Below the pieces are notes generated by a model. It was not told the origin of the DNA. It worked only from the letters and a program-made list of their open reading frames with translations, and did not search any database. Positions 44,019 to 57,401 of a stretch of DNA of 64,000 bases are shown in pieces (the stretch's first letter is position 1; the number at the start of each line of letters is the position of its first letter). Source of the stretch: Hysterangium stoloniferum (Eukaryota > Basidiomycota > Agaricomycetes > Hysterangiales > Hysterangiaceae). Location of the stretch: contig WHVD01000171.1 of assembly GCA_015178975.1 (NCBI GenBank), forward strand, positions 103,563 through 167,562, in the 5' to 3' direction. The position numbers and the translations under genes were made by a program.

Positions 44019-44094
44019 GTGGTGATATGGGCCAGACCGCTCTTTCCCTATGAAGAAAACGATACTTTACGACTATTAGCTTCTAAGCACGTAA

Positions 44095-45357
44095 ATGACC
44101 ACTGGCAAGAACCAAACACCGAGATCTTCGATGACCCTGAGTAGTTCAAAACCTTGTCAAAGACCTGCAAGTCTGGAACCACCCTGTAACATCACCATGA
44201 GGAAGTCTTTGTTGACTTTTCAAAAACCAGTTCCTCCTGGAAGTTCCCCTGGAGCAGCAGCTGGACCATCAACGGATACTCCCCCAGGTCCACACGAAGA
44301 ACGTCCATCAACTGGGCAGTTGAGCACTCCTGGAGCTAATGTCAAGACTACCTGTGTCCCTGAACCTGTTCTCTCATTCCCGCCTAGGCAGGTCATCCTC
44401 AAGCAATTCTTTGGGGGTCATATGGTTTACACTCAGCCCATCGACTTGCAATGGGATATTTACTACACTGATCGAATCCCTGCGGATCAGGTTACTCCCT
44501 TTGTGGAGGAGTACAATACGGATTACCCTCTTTTACTGGTGACTATAGCAGTCTGGTTGGGTCATTATCAGGCCATTTTATTGGCGCAGGATCTATTCAC
44601 GTGACCTGGAACCCTTGAGGATCTGACCCACTCGATTCCTGAATGGTCAAGTGAGGTTACTTCTGTTATGGAAGGAGGAAGGATGATTCTTAAGCAAGAA
44701 GTGTTCTCTTTATTTCTCGAAGCACTCCGCACACACGATGATGTGTTGCAAATCCTTCACATCCTACTTGGTGGGGATCACATCATCCCAAGGTTGACTA
44801 CCAGTATATATACATCCGGATGTTGGAGGAATCTCTTAACAGGATCACTCGGAATTCTTCATTTGTGTATTTTACTCTAAGGGGTTGGTTAAGGCAAAAT
44901 CAGAGGAGACTCGATAAGATGGTTTTGGAAGTGCTCTACCCTTATGGTGATTCCATCCAGGTACCCAATTCGCCCATCTCCACAACTAGTTCATTTGTTC
45001 GTACCCTGAATGGGTCTCCCAACACTCGTTTCCTTCATTTGCTCAATCATCCCATTATTTTGCAAGACTTCCCGTCGGATATGAGGATGCAAGTTGCAGA
45101 CCGTCTTCAGGAAAAGGGAATGGAAATCTGCACTCCCCTCCATCAACCTCAACCTCATCAGCCTTTGAATACGACCGAAAATGAGAGAGAAATTTCGAAG
45201 GAACCCAGCCTGGCACCTCCTCAGGGACTCATAGCTCTCAGGTTGCTTTCGAACGAATCTCAGATCATCCTAACCTCAGTGATGAGATACCCACGACTAG
45301 ACATAGATCGGTCACCAATAGGGGTCGACCGTCCTTCTCTACTGCATCCACCGAGGG
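44095..45357 (+). pseudogene. gag: gag N-terminal half, copy 5
   Basis: The start MTTGKNQTPRSSM is followed by a Pro/Gly-rich head, FPPRQVILKQFFGGHMVYTQ, and a TGA at 44,602, the same codon as in copy 1. The same frame continues from 44,668. A 1-bp deletion near 44,790 then moves reading to a frame that stays open to the LTR insertion (MLEESLNRITRNSS to VDRPSLLHPP). The interruption is an LTR-B2 at 45,358; gag resumes at 45,971. Confidence 0.85.
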
Positions 45358-45970
45358 TGTAAAGAGTGGTGGGTTCTGACCGCTCTATATACGAAGAATA
45401 GTGTTTATTCAACTACTATTAGAGAGTATTGACCGTCAGTACAATACTATAGACTACTAGACTGTTAGTACTAGTATAAGAACGCACTGCACGCCTCAAG
45501 AGGAACAGTAAGATAACGAGTTGACCCTTTACGGTACAACTAGTAGCTAGAAATAAGAAAGATACTCAGCTAAAGACTGAGAGTCTAGGATAGAGTATTA
45601 GTAGCGTGAGTCGACTTCGGTGTCGACGAGCGCAAAATCTTGAAAGCGGAACTCGACCTTAGCGGTTCGAGTTCAAAAGGCTATTAGTAGACTAGAGAAT
45701 GCTACCTTTATGGTAGCTGAGATACTACCCTTGACACCTCTCGTTATTCGACGTCTGAGTCGTTACGAAGTGGTGTCTGCTGGGTAAAAAGTTGTCTATC
45801 GTTTAGCGCCGAGGGCGCCCATACGTATACACAAAGCTTTGAACTACAAATCAAGGTGTGCTCGAAATATAGAAAGAATATAAAGAAAGAGAATAAAAGG
45901 TAAATAATAAAGTACTATAATCCGGTTATTATTCCTTAGTCCAGGTATGCATATATGCATACCCTTTACA
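45358..45970 (-). repeat. Solo LTR-B2 variant in gag, TSD GAGGG
   Basis: 613 bp, TGTAAAGAGTGG...GCATACCCTTTACA, flanked by GAGGG at 45,353-45,357 and 45,971-45,975. Its palindrome GGTATGCATATATGCATACC is perfect. Confidence 0.94.
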
Positions 45971-48422
45971 GAGGGCATAGCTGGCCAGGTCGCTGGTCGA
46001 GGATCTCTGAACCCAGACGATCCCCGCCATTCCCTGCCAATCTCCTCGAATCCCTTCCTGCCATCAGGAGGACCCCCTAGCAGTTCATCTGGGAGCTCTA
46101 GTAGTTCAGGCTATGGAGGGAATTTGGGACATGGGGGGTGTCATGGTGGAATACCTAACCTTCCCTTTCGAACTCTGACGCAATCTCGAGCCAGCACGCC
46201 TATCGATGACTTACCTAAGGAGAAAAGGATCTCTCTGAACACCAACGACATCAAGATAAAATGGTCTGACCTTCCCGAATACGATGGAACTCAATCCAAG
46301 CCTTGGACTACATCATGGATATCATGAGTCTTTCGGAGATCTCAGACTCCATGAGCACATTGTTAGGAGTCACTCTGCCAAGACGACTCACCAGCAATGC
46401 CAAGATCTGGTGGAGCACCTTAGACCGTGAACATCACACTGAGTTCAGTCGATCTCATGGATCATTCCTTTGGGGTATCGTAGAGGGATTACTTGGAACT
46501 TGTTGTCGTGAGTCTTTAGCCTTAGAATGGGACGCCATGAAATTTCGACAAGTCAGCCATGATCAAGAGACACCTGTTCACTATATTCAATGGAGAATTA
46601 AGCTTTATCGATTCCTGTATGGTTTCCACCAGAATCAAAAGGACGAAATGTGCAGACTCATCCTCACACTACCCATGGAATGGCTTTACCTCCTACAAGG
46701 ACAACACATTGACAACATCATGAGCTTACAGACTTATGCTAACAATCTGCAAGAAGCTCTGATCAATGCTTGGGTCCAAACACATCGAGAGTGTTACCAG
46801 TTTCAGAAGCCCAGAGTCATGATTGCCGAGCAGGAAGAGTTGGATCCCCAGCACGAGGAAGAATACTCTGAGGGAATCGACCCCACTAGTCGAGGCCACG
46901 TCCTTCTCGGTGAAGTCGAAGACAAAACCGTCCCTAGGAGAACTAATGTGAAACCGGGTAAGAAGCACAGCAAATTCTTTTTTGAACAAAGCGACAAGAA
47001 AAGTGTTGCTAAACCTCCGAAGGAGTGCTGGATTTGCGGGAGTTTAGAGCATTTTAAGATTGACTGCCCTCACACTGGTAGGATGTCACATTATGTCTCT
47101 ATTAACAAATGCTCCACGCAGAACCCAACTGAGGAAGTGGAGGATCAGAGAGCTTATGAAACGGTTTATGGATTAAGCATACAGGAACAAGTACATAATG
47201 TTGATGAGGAATCGATTTTCATTTCTGTCTACCTTCCTCAAACAGAGGACGACATTGTTTCAGACGTGAACCCATCTTCAAATGAGAATGAGGCATCGCA
47301 AGTCTATATTTCTATATCAGACCGTGATTTTCTCGAGAAAGGAGATTGGCTAGGTGCTCATCGTCAGAACCAGAAAGGTCTGACTGAGATGGGAGCCTTA
47401 TCGCAACCTGAACCCCCCACCATTGAGGAAATCATCGACGAGGAAGTATTTGTAAACCGATCTAAGGAAATAAGTCAGACCTACATTATAGAGGATCCCT
47501 CTAAGTCAGAGGGATTGGAGGAGGAGAGCTTCCCCTTCGATCCAGGACAATTACCCAACTTAATTCCTTGTGACAAGTCAGACTCTGAAGCGGATGACTC
47601 CCTTCTGAATGCTACATCCGAGATACCTAACGGTAGACGTGTCAGGAGGAACGTCAAACTGGCTACAAGAAAAGAAAGCAAAAGACCCAGAGTTCAATAC
47701 CCTCGATCCAGTCGACTCATGAAGGAGGATTTGACCATTATTTACCACAGAAGGGACCCCCTGAGTGGATATTCCAGTATTGGGATCTCAGCATTGCACA
47801 TCTACGGACAGGTAGGAAACTCAGAAGCCTCTAATCCTATTAAAATTAGGCTGGACACTGGGGCCGACCTCTCCTTAATTTTGGAGGATTTCTATAAGGA
47901 ATTAGAGGACCGCCCCAAGCTCAAGCAAGGACTCAAGCTGCACCTTGTACAACTTACCGGTAATGCTAAAGTATTAGGATACGTCAGTATCCCCATTTAT
48001 CTCGAAGACGACACTGGTGTGCTCCTTAGATTTACCACTGAAACATACATTGTCCGAGGCATGACCGTTCCAATTCTTCTCGGAGAGGACTTTCACGTGA
48101 ACTATGAGCTCGGGACACTACGAGACCAACTGCTGGGCTCTAGATTGATTCTACCAGGGAGGACGGGGTCCATCCCAGCCAGTTCTTCCAAGGAACCGCA
48201 GCCTTTAGCCTTCTTGATTAGCAAGATCCCCCTTGAGGAACCAGCCAATGACTCACCTAAATTGACTTCCAAACCAGACAAAGGGGTGCATACTGAAAGA
48301 GTCACACGGGCCTTGCAGGATTGTACTATAGAACCGGAATCGGCTTGACTAGTGTACCAATCTTTGTCGGAGACCTTATCAGTGACCAATGGATAGTCGA
48401 GGGAGTTGTCTTGCAGAATGAC
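45971..48422 (+). pseudogene. gag capsid, zinc knuckle and protease, copy 5
   Basis: A Gly/Ser-rich stretch, then a 1-bp deletion near 46,300, then an open frame of 681 codons (46,303-48,348). It carries a capsid-like region, the knuckle CWICGSLEHFKIDC (47,026-47,067), an acidic spacer with many Ser, a basic patch (RRVRRNVKLATRKESKRPR, 47,636-47,690) and a retropepsin IRLDTGADLSLI with intact DTG (47,853). It then runs through FHVNYELGTLRDQLLG towards RT. TGA at 48,346 ends the frame; copy 1 has CGA here. Gag and protease are thus one polyprotein in this family. It is cut by LTR-B3 at 48,423. Confidence 0.9.
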
Positions 48423-48896
48423 TGTGAAGAGTGGCGGAAGTTCTGACCGTTCTATATACGAAGAAATGAGTAGAAAGGAAGGATATTGACCTATTCGGTG
48501 CAATATAAGAGAAAGTGAGAGAAAGAGCACGAGATGACGAAGGAGTCAACGAGTGCAATGGTTCGAGTGGAGGCCTCGACTATTACAGTTCGAGGCCAGA
48601 AGTGTTTAGCAGTTCAGATATTGCTACTTATGTAGTAGCTGACACGTTACCCTGATCACCGCTCGTAGTAGACCTAGTTTGTGTCTTACGAGTGGTGGTT
48701 CTTGGGTTAAAGTGTGTCTGAGTTCTAATTGGTGCTGAGTGCACCCACAAGTATACACAATGCTTCGAACTAATGAAATATGCAAGATTCGAAGAATATG
48801 AAAGATAGAAAAATATGAATAAAATATGTAAAATATAAATGAAATAAAAGGAGTGTTTTACCACAATGATACTGTGGTAAAAGCATACTCCTCACA
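48423..48896 (-). repeat. Solo LTR-B3, TSD ATGAC
   Basis: 474 bp, flanked by ATGAC at 48,418-48,422 and 48,897-48,901. The hairpin TTTTACCACA...TGTGGTAAAA is perfect. Confidence 0.95.
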
Positions 48897-50559
48897 ATGA
48901 CGATGGAAGTATATTAGCTGCTCCCACTACTGCTATCTCTAGGGAAAGCGCCACGATACCTCTCACTAACCCCTCTCTGACACCAAGAATCATTAGACGA
49001 GGGGAAACTGTTGGATTAATTCACGACGTGAACAAATGGGCCCAAATGCCTAGATCCCCGACCGAGAAGGCATCAATGCAGTCAACGGTGACCAAGATCA
49101 CTCACCTAGTAGAAAGCTTATCAAGAATAGAAGAGGAGCGTGTCCTTAATCCTCAATCTCTTGGACAGCCCCCAGAATGGGAATTCGCAGATGATTTCAA
49201 CCTGGCAGGCCCTAAAACGTCAGAGGTGGCCACCACGGAAACGTTTCATGCAGAGGACCTGCATAAACTGGTTAATTTAGGACCTGACATTCCTACTGAC
49301 GTCTCCTCCTGCTTGGAGTCGGTATTAACTAAGAACGTCCAAGCCTTCGGAGTAGACAGACATTTAGGACAAGTAGATGTCACGGTCAACATTCCGTTAA
49401 AGGAAGGCACACAACCTATCTCAATGTCAATGTTTACAACCTCCCCAGCTAATAGGAAAGTCATTGACGAACAAATGGATACTTGGTTTCAACAGGGAGT
49501 AATCGAACCGTCCAAGAGTCCTTGGGGGGCGCCAGCCTTTGTCGTTTATTGCAACGGGAAACCACGAGTGGTAATTGACTATAGGAAGTTGAACAGTCTA
49601 ACAGTTCCTGACGAGTTCCCACTGCCATGCCAATCGGAAATCATGCAAGTGCTTTCAGGATCCAATGTCCTATCTTCCTTTGACGCACTAGCCGGCTTTA
49701 CCCAACTTGAGATGTTAGAAGAAGACAAACCGAAGACCACCTTCAGATCCCATCGAGGACTGTGGCAATTCAGGAGAATGCCCTTTGGACTTCATAACAG
49801 ACCTTCTATAATCCAAAGAGTTATGCAGACTGTACTTGCACCTTACTTAGGGATATTCTGCCTAGTTTATATTGACGACATCTTGATCTTTTCTAAGATA
49901 TGGGACGATCATCTAGAGCATTTAGATCAGGTTCTGCAAGCCATAATTGCAGCGGGAATCACTCTCTCACCTAAAAAGTGCTATGTTGGGTATAATTTGA
50001 TTCTATTACTAGGACATAAGGTGTCTAGACTCGGTTTTTCGACCCATCAGGAAAAGGTTGCTGCTATACTAGAACTAGCTACACCTTCTAGGATAGCAGA
50101 TCTTCAATGTTTCCTCGGAATGGTCTTGTACTTTTCTGCATACATACCATTTTACTCCTGGACGGTTGCTCCACTCTTCAACCTCTTAAAGAAAGGAGTT
50201 CGTTGGACCTGGGATACCGAATATGCCCAAGCTTTTGAAGACATTAAGGTCCCGTTGAGCTCTGCTCCTGTACTCGGACACCCCATGAGTGGTATGCCTT
50301 ATCGGTTATACATGGACGCTTCGGATTTCACGCTGGGAAGCTGTCTTCAACAAATACAGAAGATGACACTTAAGGACCTAAAGGATACAAAAATTTATGC
50401 CCAAGCAAGAGCAGCTTTCGATCAATCACGAGACGTGCCCATTTTCGTCACTCATTATAAAACCAAGGAGCTGGAATTTACTTGGATGGATTCCTGGGCC
50501 TCAGATTTTGATGACACCAGCATCACGGTCGAGCACGTCATCGCCTATTGGAGCCGTAC
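48897..50559 (+). pseudogene. pol: RT and RNase H, copy 5 (frame intact up to LTR)
   Basis: The coding frame is open from the LTR-B3 junction to the LTR-B2 at 50,560, the longest intact pol segment of family B here. RT motifs: WGAPAFVVYCNGK, VVIDYRKLNSLTV, SSFDALAGFTQLE (Asp), LVYIDDILIFSK (YIDD, 49,868-49,879). RNase H starts LYMDASDFTLGSCLQQ (about 50,310). The long insert (MTLKDLKDTKIYAQARAAFD to DDTSITVEH) follows, then VIAYWSRT. Only the LTR stops the frame; RNase H continues at 51,204. Confidence 0.92.
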
Positions 50560-51203
50560 TGTAAAGGGTATGCATATATGCATACCCGGACTAAGGAATA
50601 ATAGTTGGATTATAGTACTTTATTATTTATCTTTTATTTTCTTTCTTTATATTCTTTCTATATTTCAAGCATACCTTTATTTTGTAGTTCGAAGCTTTGT
50701 GTATACGTATGGGCGCTCTCGGCGCCAAAAACAACAGACACTTTTACCCAGCAGACACCACCTCGTAAACGACCCAGACGTTGAATAGCGAGAGGTGTCA
50801 AGGGTAACGTCTCAACTACCTTTAAAGGTAGTATTCTCTTGCATACTAATGTACTTTGGACTCGAACCGCGAAGGTCAAGTTCCAATCTAAGGTCTTTGT
50901 GCTAGTTGACATTATAGTCGACTCGTGCTATTATTTCTTTACTCTAGATATTCAGCTTCACGTTGATTATCTATTTTACATCTAGCTACGAGTTGTACCG
51001 TGAAGGTCAACTCTTTCATTCTTTCATTCTAGCCGTCAAGAGCAACTGTACAGTTGCTCTTGTGACGTGTAGCGTGTCTTCTTACTAGTACTGCTTGTCT
51101 AGTAATCTACGGTATTGTACTGTACGGTCAATACCTGCTAATAGTAGTTGAATAAACACTATTCTTCGTATATTGAACGGTCAGAATCTATCGACTCTTC
51201 ACA
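50560..51203 (+). repeat. Solo LTR-B2 in RNase H, TSD CGTAC/CGTAT
   Basis: 644 bp, TGTAAAGGGTATGC...CGACTCTTCACA. The flanks CGTAC (50,555-50,559) and CGTAT (51,204-51,208) differ by one transition. It carries a perfect palindrome at its start. Confidence 0.93.
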
Positions 51204-52938
51204 CGTATGCTCAAGAAAGCAGAGTGTAATTACTCCGCCACAGAGCGAGAGGTGTTAGCTGCTAAAGAGTGACTAGTCCATTTCCAGCCCTTTATCGAGG
51301 GAGAACATATCCTCCTGATCACTGACCATGCGGCATTACAATAGGCCAGATCTTACAAGAATACCAATCGTTGATTGGCTGCATGGGGGGTGGTATATGC
51401 TGCATACCCCGGTCTGGAAATCTTACATAGAGCAGGATGGATACACAGCAATGTTGACCCACTATCTAGACTTCCCCGAGTGCCTTATTGTGCTAGCCCC
51501 GCGAGAGATGACCTTTTACCAATTGTAGCGGATTCTTACAACCAGACTGACAATGAGATTTTATGGGAGAACAAACCAGCGGAAAAGGCCATCTTTCTCA
51601 CTCACCACGAGTTAGTTGAACCAGTCAGAACGATGGAGGAGGTCCCCCAAATGAAATGGGATTTGCACAACCTCCCCAGGAACGATGAACTCAATGAGGT
51701 GAATTTCACTCTCTCAAATCCCCAATTGCTCATAGGAATCAACGAAAATTACTCTAAGGAACTTCGCGATAGGTACCAGAAGGATCCTGCCTTCAGAAAT
51801 CATTATGCTGCTGATCCTATTTCTCCGAACATGGTAGCTACCCCTTCACATTATTTCATCAGCAAGAATAAGCTATTGTTCTTTCGAGATTCGGACTGGA
51901 AAAGTCGAATCTGCATCCCTAGTAGCATGACATCAACCATACTCAAGTTGATACATGATAACCCCTTTGAAGGAGCTCACGTAGGCAGTCACAGACTCTT
52001 TCAGCTGATTAAGGACCATTTCTTCTGGCCGAGGATGTTGCACGACTGCGTGGCATACGCTCGCAGCTGTGACATATGCCAGAAAACTAAAATCGATCAT
52101 TCTGCTCGACAAGGAGCTCTTCGACCCGTGGATGTACCCCTAAGGCCGTTTGAGGTTGTCTCAATGGACCTGATTACTGGATTGCATCCTTCTTCAGAGG
52201 GTGCTTATTCAGCCATCTTCGTCGCTGTGGATAAACTCACTCGTTTCTTAATTTGTGAACCCACCACTTCAGATCTATCCGCAGAAGGATTCGCGTGAAT
52301 CTTCGTGAATAAAGTGGCCGCTCCTTTCGGTCTACCTTCCAGGATAATTTGTGATCGAGACAAGAGGTGGACCTGTAGATTCTGGAGAGAGGTCTGCAAG
52401 GTATACGGAAGTGCCCTTGCGGTATCCTTGTCCCACCATCCTCAAACCGACGGTCAAACGGAGAACGCCAATGCTATCATTGAGCAAATGCTCAGAGCGT
52501 ACTGCACTTCTTCAAAGGAGGAATGGTCTAAATGGACTCAAGTGGTGGCGCATACCTACAATTCGACGGTTCAAAGTTCAACAAGCTACGCACCGGCCTT
52601 TTTGCTAATGGGATACTTACTGAGAGGAATGTCTCGCTGTTTAGGAGGGGATGACCCCGTGGTTCCCAGAGAATTATCGGATAGCCCTCTAGCTGACCAA
52701 TGGATCTTAGAATTGGAAAACCATCGGCAGGTGGCACGGGATTCGATTGCACGAGCACAAGAAATGCAAGCCCGCAGTTACAATAAGAGAAAGAGATTGG
52801 TGGAAGATATCTCAGAGGGAGATTATGTTCTGATCAATCCCCATTCCCTTGAGCTCGTCAAAGCCAAAGGGCCCGGAAGGAAACTTATACAAAGATGGAT
52901 AGGGCCTTTCGAGGTCTTGGAGAAGATCAATTCCCAAG
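51204..52938 (+). pseudogene. pol: RNase H end and integrase, copy 5
   Basis: RNase H ends with ATEREVLAAKE, HILLITDHAALQ and LAAWGVVYAAYPGLEILHRA; it has TGA at about 51,268 and TAG at about 51,342. Integrase: zinc domain HDNPFEGAHVGSHRLF to CAYARSCDICQK-like Cys pair (51,957-52,085), core MDLITGLHPSSEGAYS (Asp, 52,164), IICDRDKRW (Asp, 52,351) and HHPQTDGQTENAN (Glu, 52,461), a D,D-35-E arrangement. One TGA at 52,296 (copy 1 reads CAA). The GPY/F part WIGPFEVLEKI is cut by LTR-B4 at 52,939. Confidence 0.9.
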
Positions 52939-53616
52939 TGTAAAGGGTCGAGTAGTTTACCACTCAATGTGTGATTGTTATCGACTAGCGATAGTACGAA
53001 ATACAATTGACTAGTAGTTAAGATGTAGATTACGATCAACCTTTACAGTGCAATAGGTAGATAATTACAAAGGCAGATTGACCTTACAGTACGATCCGAC
53101 TGTGTAGCTAGCTGGGCTGATGGCCAAGTAGATAAGAGAAAGTATATATTACACGAGAGAGAGAGAATATCCTAAGAAAGTGAGTTACGATGGATATTCT
53201 TACCACACGAGGTAAGAGCTTGAAGTCGAGTCGAATAATAGTAACTGACTTCGACTGTTTCAGTGCAAAGTGTAGTTACTGTAATTCTATGAAGGGAGAT
53301 AGAGTGGAGGTTTGTTTTTAGACAAGACCCCAAACCAGTACTTGCATGTGCAGGTGATGGTTGTTGGGGTTGAAAAGTGTCTAAATTTGTATCGTGTGAC
53401 TACTACTGTGACATACGCATACTTCTTGTGGGCAAGAGCGCCCACAAGCATACATGGACTCTCGAACTAATAAAAAGGGGGTATGACCCGTATTTATGAG
53501 TGATAAAAGAGAATAAAAAATATAAAACAAAAAAGGAAATAATGGCATTATAAAGCGGCTTAAGGGCTAAGGCTTAGAGCCTTTAGTCACGCCTCCTATG
53601 TGACCTATCCTTCACA
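52939..53616 (-). repeat. Solo LTR-B4, TSD CCAAG
   Basis: 678 bp, TGTAAAGGGTCGAG...TATCCTTCACA, flanked by CCAAG at 52,934-52,938 and 53,617-53,621. On its own strand it begins TGTGAAGGATAGGTCACATAGG. It is related to B1-B3 by the CCACAAGCATACA and CTCGAACTAAT blocks and is the only copy in the window. Confidence 0.92.
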
Positions 53617-53699
53617 CCAAGTCTTTCGACTTTGCATTCCCTCGGAATATCAATTGCACCCAGTGATCAACCGAGACCATCTTAAAAGGTACCACCTCT

Positions 53700-54823
53700 T
53701 GTGAAGAGTGGTGGAAGTTCTAACCATTCTATATACGAAGAATATCGACCGTTTAGGTACGACACGTAGTTGTATTGACTATCTAAGTTCAATACACGCC
53801 GACAAGTATTGACTGTTTAGTTTGATATGTCCGAGTGAAGTAACTATCTAAAGTAGAGTAGATAGCTACAAAGAAATAAGGAATTGACCGTAGGTACGAT
53901 CCGGAGTGACTGCTCAAGTGTAGAAACGAGTAACGAGAGTCGAATGATAGAATAGCATGGATGTCATCCACACGGATTGAGATATAGATAAGGTTTTGAC
54001 TGGTACAGTTCGAAACCAAGAATGTGTAGATAGTTGAAGTCCGTCTGTGACGGTCGAGACGATACCTCAATCACAACTTACAGGACACTAACTGTGTCTG
54101 GGTAAGTTGTGGTTACGAGGTAAAAAGTGTCTGAGTTTTAACTACGGTGTCACGAATGTACAAACTCAAATTTCAATAATATTCAATATTACATTCCTTC
54201 GACATTCCTTCGACTTTCCGACTCAATTTCCGACTCGACTTCCAATTCGACTTCCAATTCGACTATCCTTCGACAATCTCTTCAACAATCTCGAATATCT
54301 TCGACTTGTCTCAAGTTGATGTCATTGATGATTTCACTTTGATATCATATTATCATCATAGGTAAATGATATATAGTATATAAGGGCAATGATAGGAACG
54401 AAGGAAGTCAGTCAGAAAACCTGTATTATATTATATTATTACTGTATTACATAATCGTCGAACTTTTCCGAGTCCTTCTTTGACTTATTTATTCGTGAGC
54501 CTCTGTGTCCTATCTTTGCCTCACGCTTTATCAACAGGATGAATTAATACTTCGTCGAATGAGGCATCTTTATTCGATATTGTTGAATATTCTTCGATTG
54601 TTTATTCGACTTTATTGAGTAAAATTCGATTCGTGACATACGGGTGCTAGAATATATAAGTCTGGCGTGTATGCACCCACAAGAGTCGATGTACGACATA
54701 CATAGGTCGTCGAACTAATTATAAGTGTGTAATAAAATAGAGAGAAAGTAGAAATAATAAAGGAAATATAGTATGAGCTTATCCGACTATATTTCCTGAG
54801 TATATTTCGCCGTACCTCTCACA
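53700..54823 (-). repeat. Solo LTR-B1 (with LTR-D inside), TSD CCTCT
   Basis: Outer LTR TGTGAAGAGTGGTGG...GTACCTCTCACA, flanked by CCTCT at 53,695-53,699 and 54,824-54,828. It lies in the short integrase segment 53,617-53,699 (VFRLCIPSEYQLHPVIN-like). Confidence 0.93.
54148..54638 (+). repeat. Solo LTR-D nested in LTR-B1, TSD TACGG
   Basis: 491 bp with 10-bp perfect terminal inverted repeats TGTCACGAAT / ATTCGTGACA. Flanked by TACGG at 54,143-54,147 and 54,639-54,643. Contains a TATA-like TAGTATATAAGGGC (about 54,376) and TTCGAC-rich tandem motifs at 54,195-54,275. Confidence 0.94.
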
Positions 54824-55055
54824 CCTCTCCCCTAAGGAATTCGGATCCAGGGAGCTACTCAAGAATCCTCGGGAACTCAATCGTAACGATGAGAAGTACG
54901 AAGTAGAAGCTATAGTAGGGCACAAAAAGCATCGAAATTGACTCCTTTTCCAAGTTCGATGGAAAGGTTATGGACCTGAAGAGGACACCTAGTTAAATAG
55001 CAATGACCTTCGTAACACCCCTGCTCTTCTTAGAGCATACAAAGCTATTTATTGA
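54824..55055 (+). pseudogene. Chromodomain, copy 5
   Basis: It reads EVEAIVGHKKHRN, then TGA, then LLFQVRWKGYGPEEDT, then TAG in place of W. A TGA replaces the penultimate Gln codon; copy 1 has CAA there, and CGA would explain both. The fold motif WKGYGPEEDT is kept. Preceded by the HLSPKEFGSRELLKNPRELN-like linker. Confidence 0.85.
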
Positions 55056-55255
55056 ATCTAATGATCGTTTCATGTTCTCACAACGACAACAATGTTTATT
55101 TACTTCTAACTCTACCTCTCACTTTTATCCCCCTCAGGCTTTTACCTCAATAACTGAGCAGAGTTTGAAATTAATATAAAATATGTAAATCCGCTAAAGA
55201 AAATTTTCATCCCCCTATCTCTTTCCTCCACATCAACCTCTCAAATCAGTATGCT
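55056..55255 (+). promoter_or_regulatory. Candidate promoter of ORF2 (copy 5)
   Basis: TTAATATAAAATATG (about 55,171) followed by CCCCCTATCTCTTTCCTCC, in the same positions as in copy 1. The two copies differ by scattered transitions only. Confidence 0.5.
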
Positions 55256-56051
55256 ATGTCGCAGGAGCAACAACCCAAACCCAAGTTCCCCAATTTCAAA
55301 GGAATACCGTGACCCCAACCTATTAATACTTCTACCACGTCGTCTCGTACTGAAAAAGTCAAGCACTCCACAGGTAATTTTGGAAGGTCTTCGTCAATAC
55401 CCTCTGCCACGCAGGACCACACGGTGGGAACGTCCACCAACTCAGGGAACGAAACCACTTTTACCCCATACGCCACTCTCCCCAGACCTCAATTTCCCAA
55501 TTTCAAAAGAATACCTTGACCCCAAACAACAGTTCCTCCTTCCCCACCCCCTTGAACAGAAATTGTCGAGCATGTGGAGGAGACCTCATCGTCCACACAC
55601 CATACGTGAACGGACTCCATTTCAAAAGCTATGCCCCCGTCCCTTGATACTTGGGAGGCTCCCTCGGGAGCATGGAGTGAAACCCCCCCACCTTCTCGTA
55701 GTATTTTCCCTTCTACCGAAGAGGAGATCAGGAAAAAACGGCAGTCCGAGGCTTTCTCTGCACAAGTCCAAGAGGAATTGAAAATGCTCAAGCAGAAGAG
55801 GAGGGAGGAGTACTTACAAGGACAGCGGAAGATGGGTGCTAGGGATAATGTCCCTTTGAGGTGGACACGACAGGAATGGAGGAGAATGGAAGGACACAAC
55901 AATCTTTCAATCATCGCTCCCCCTTCAGGTCATAAATGGATGGATTTTGCTGAGATGAATTGCAGCGATGGGGGCACGCCTTGCATTCGGAGTGTAGGAC
56001 AGAAAAGCAGGAAAGGAAAAGACAGGGTCACCTTCTACGATTGGGACAAGG

Positions 56052-56525
56052 TGTGAGGAGTATGCTTTTACCACAGTTTCATTGTGGTAAAACACTCCTT
56101 TTATTTTATTTATATTTTACATATTCTATTCATATTTTTCTATCTTTCATATTCTTCGAATATTGCATATTTCATTAGTTTGAAGCATTGTGTATACTTG
56201 TGGGTGCACTCAGCACCAATTAGAACTCAGACACACTTTAACCCAAGAACCACCACTCGTAAGACACAAACTAGGTCTACTACGAGCGGTGATCAGGGTA
56301 ACGTGTCAGCTACTACATAAGTAGCAGTATCTGAACTACTGAGCACTTCTGGCCTCAAACTGTAATAGTCGAGGCCTCCACTCGAACCATTGTACTCGTT
56401 GACTCCTTCGTCATCTCGTGCTCTTTCTCTCACTTTCTCTTATATTGCACCGAATAGGTCAATATCCTTCCTTTCTACTCATTTCTTCGTATATAGAATG
56501 GTCAGAACTTCCGCCACTCTTCACA
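56052..56525 (+). repeat. Solo LTR-B3 in ORF2, TSD CAAGG
   Basis: 474 bp, TGTGAGGAGTATGC...CCACTCTTCACA, flanked by CAAGG at 56,047-56,051 and 56,526-56,530. Confidence 0.95.
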
Positions 56526-56772
56526 CAAGGTGCAAAGGATCAAACTACAAAGCATTGTATTGCAACGTGGGGACGGAATTGCACTACCAGATGGGGCCTG
56601 GTGATCTTTCATCCAATTCAGAGGATGACCAGTCATGCTACCCCACCTATGACAGCAAGTACCTCGGCACTGACTGCCATGAAGGTTTTCTACTCCCTGA
56701 CACCATCCACTTCTTCATGAGTGACCCTAACCAATGACGAAAACTGCCGACTTCCGTCAGAGTTTGGAGGGG

Positions 56773-57401
56773 TGTGAAGAGTGGTAGAAGTTCTAACCGT
56801 TCTATATACGAAGAATATCAACCATTTAGGTACGATACCATGATGTATTGACTGTCTAAGTCTAATACAGGCTGAACGTGTATTGACTGCTTAGTTCAAT
56901 ACGGTAGAGAGAAGTGGCTATCTAAAGTAAGTAGATAGCTAGAACGAATAAGTAGAATTGACTGTTAAGTGCGATTCTGAACGACTGCTCGAGTGCAAAG
57001 TAGAGTAACTAGAGAGTTGGATAATAGAGTAGCGTGGATGTAGTCCACGCAGGTTGAGATAAGGATTGAGTTTTGACTGGTACAGTTCGAAACTCAGATT
57101 GAGTAGATAGCTAAAGCCTGTCTGTGACAGTTGAGACGATACACCAATCACAACTTACAGGACACTAACAGGTGTCTGGGTAAGTCGTGGTTGCGGTGTA
57201 AAAGTGTCTGAGTTCTAAACTACAGGCGCTAGAATACATAAGTCTGGTGTGTGTGCGCCCACAAGAGTCGATGTACCACATACATAGGTCGTCGAACTAA
57301 TTATAGATATAATAAAAGAGAGAAAACAGAAATAATAAAGGAAATATATCAAGAGCTCATCCGACTATATTTCCTGAGTGTATTTCACCATACCTCTCAC
57401 A
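56773..57401 (-). repeat. Solo LTR-B1 in ORF2, TSD AGGGG
   Basis: 629 bp, TGTGAAGAGTGGTAG...CATACCTCTCACA, flanked by AGGGG at 56,768-56,772 and 57,402-57,406. Confidence 0.95.
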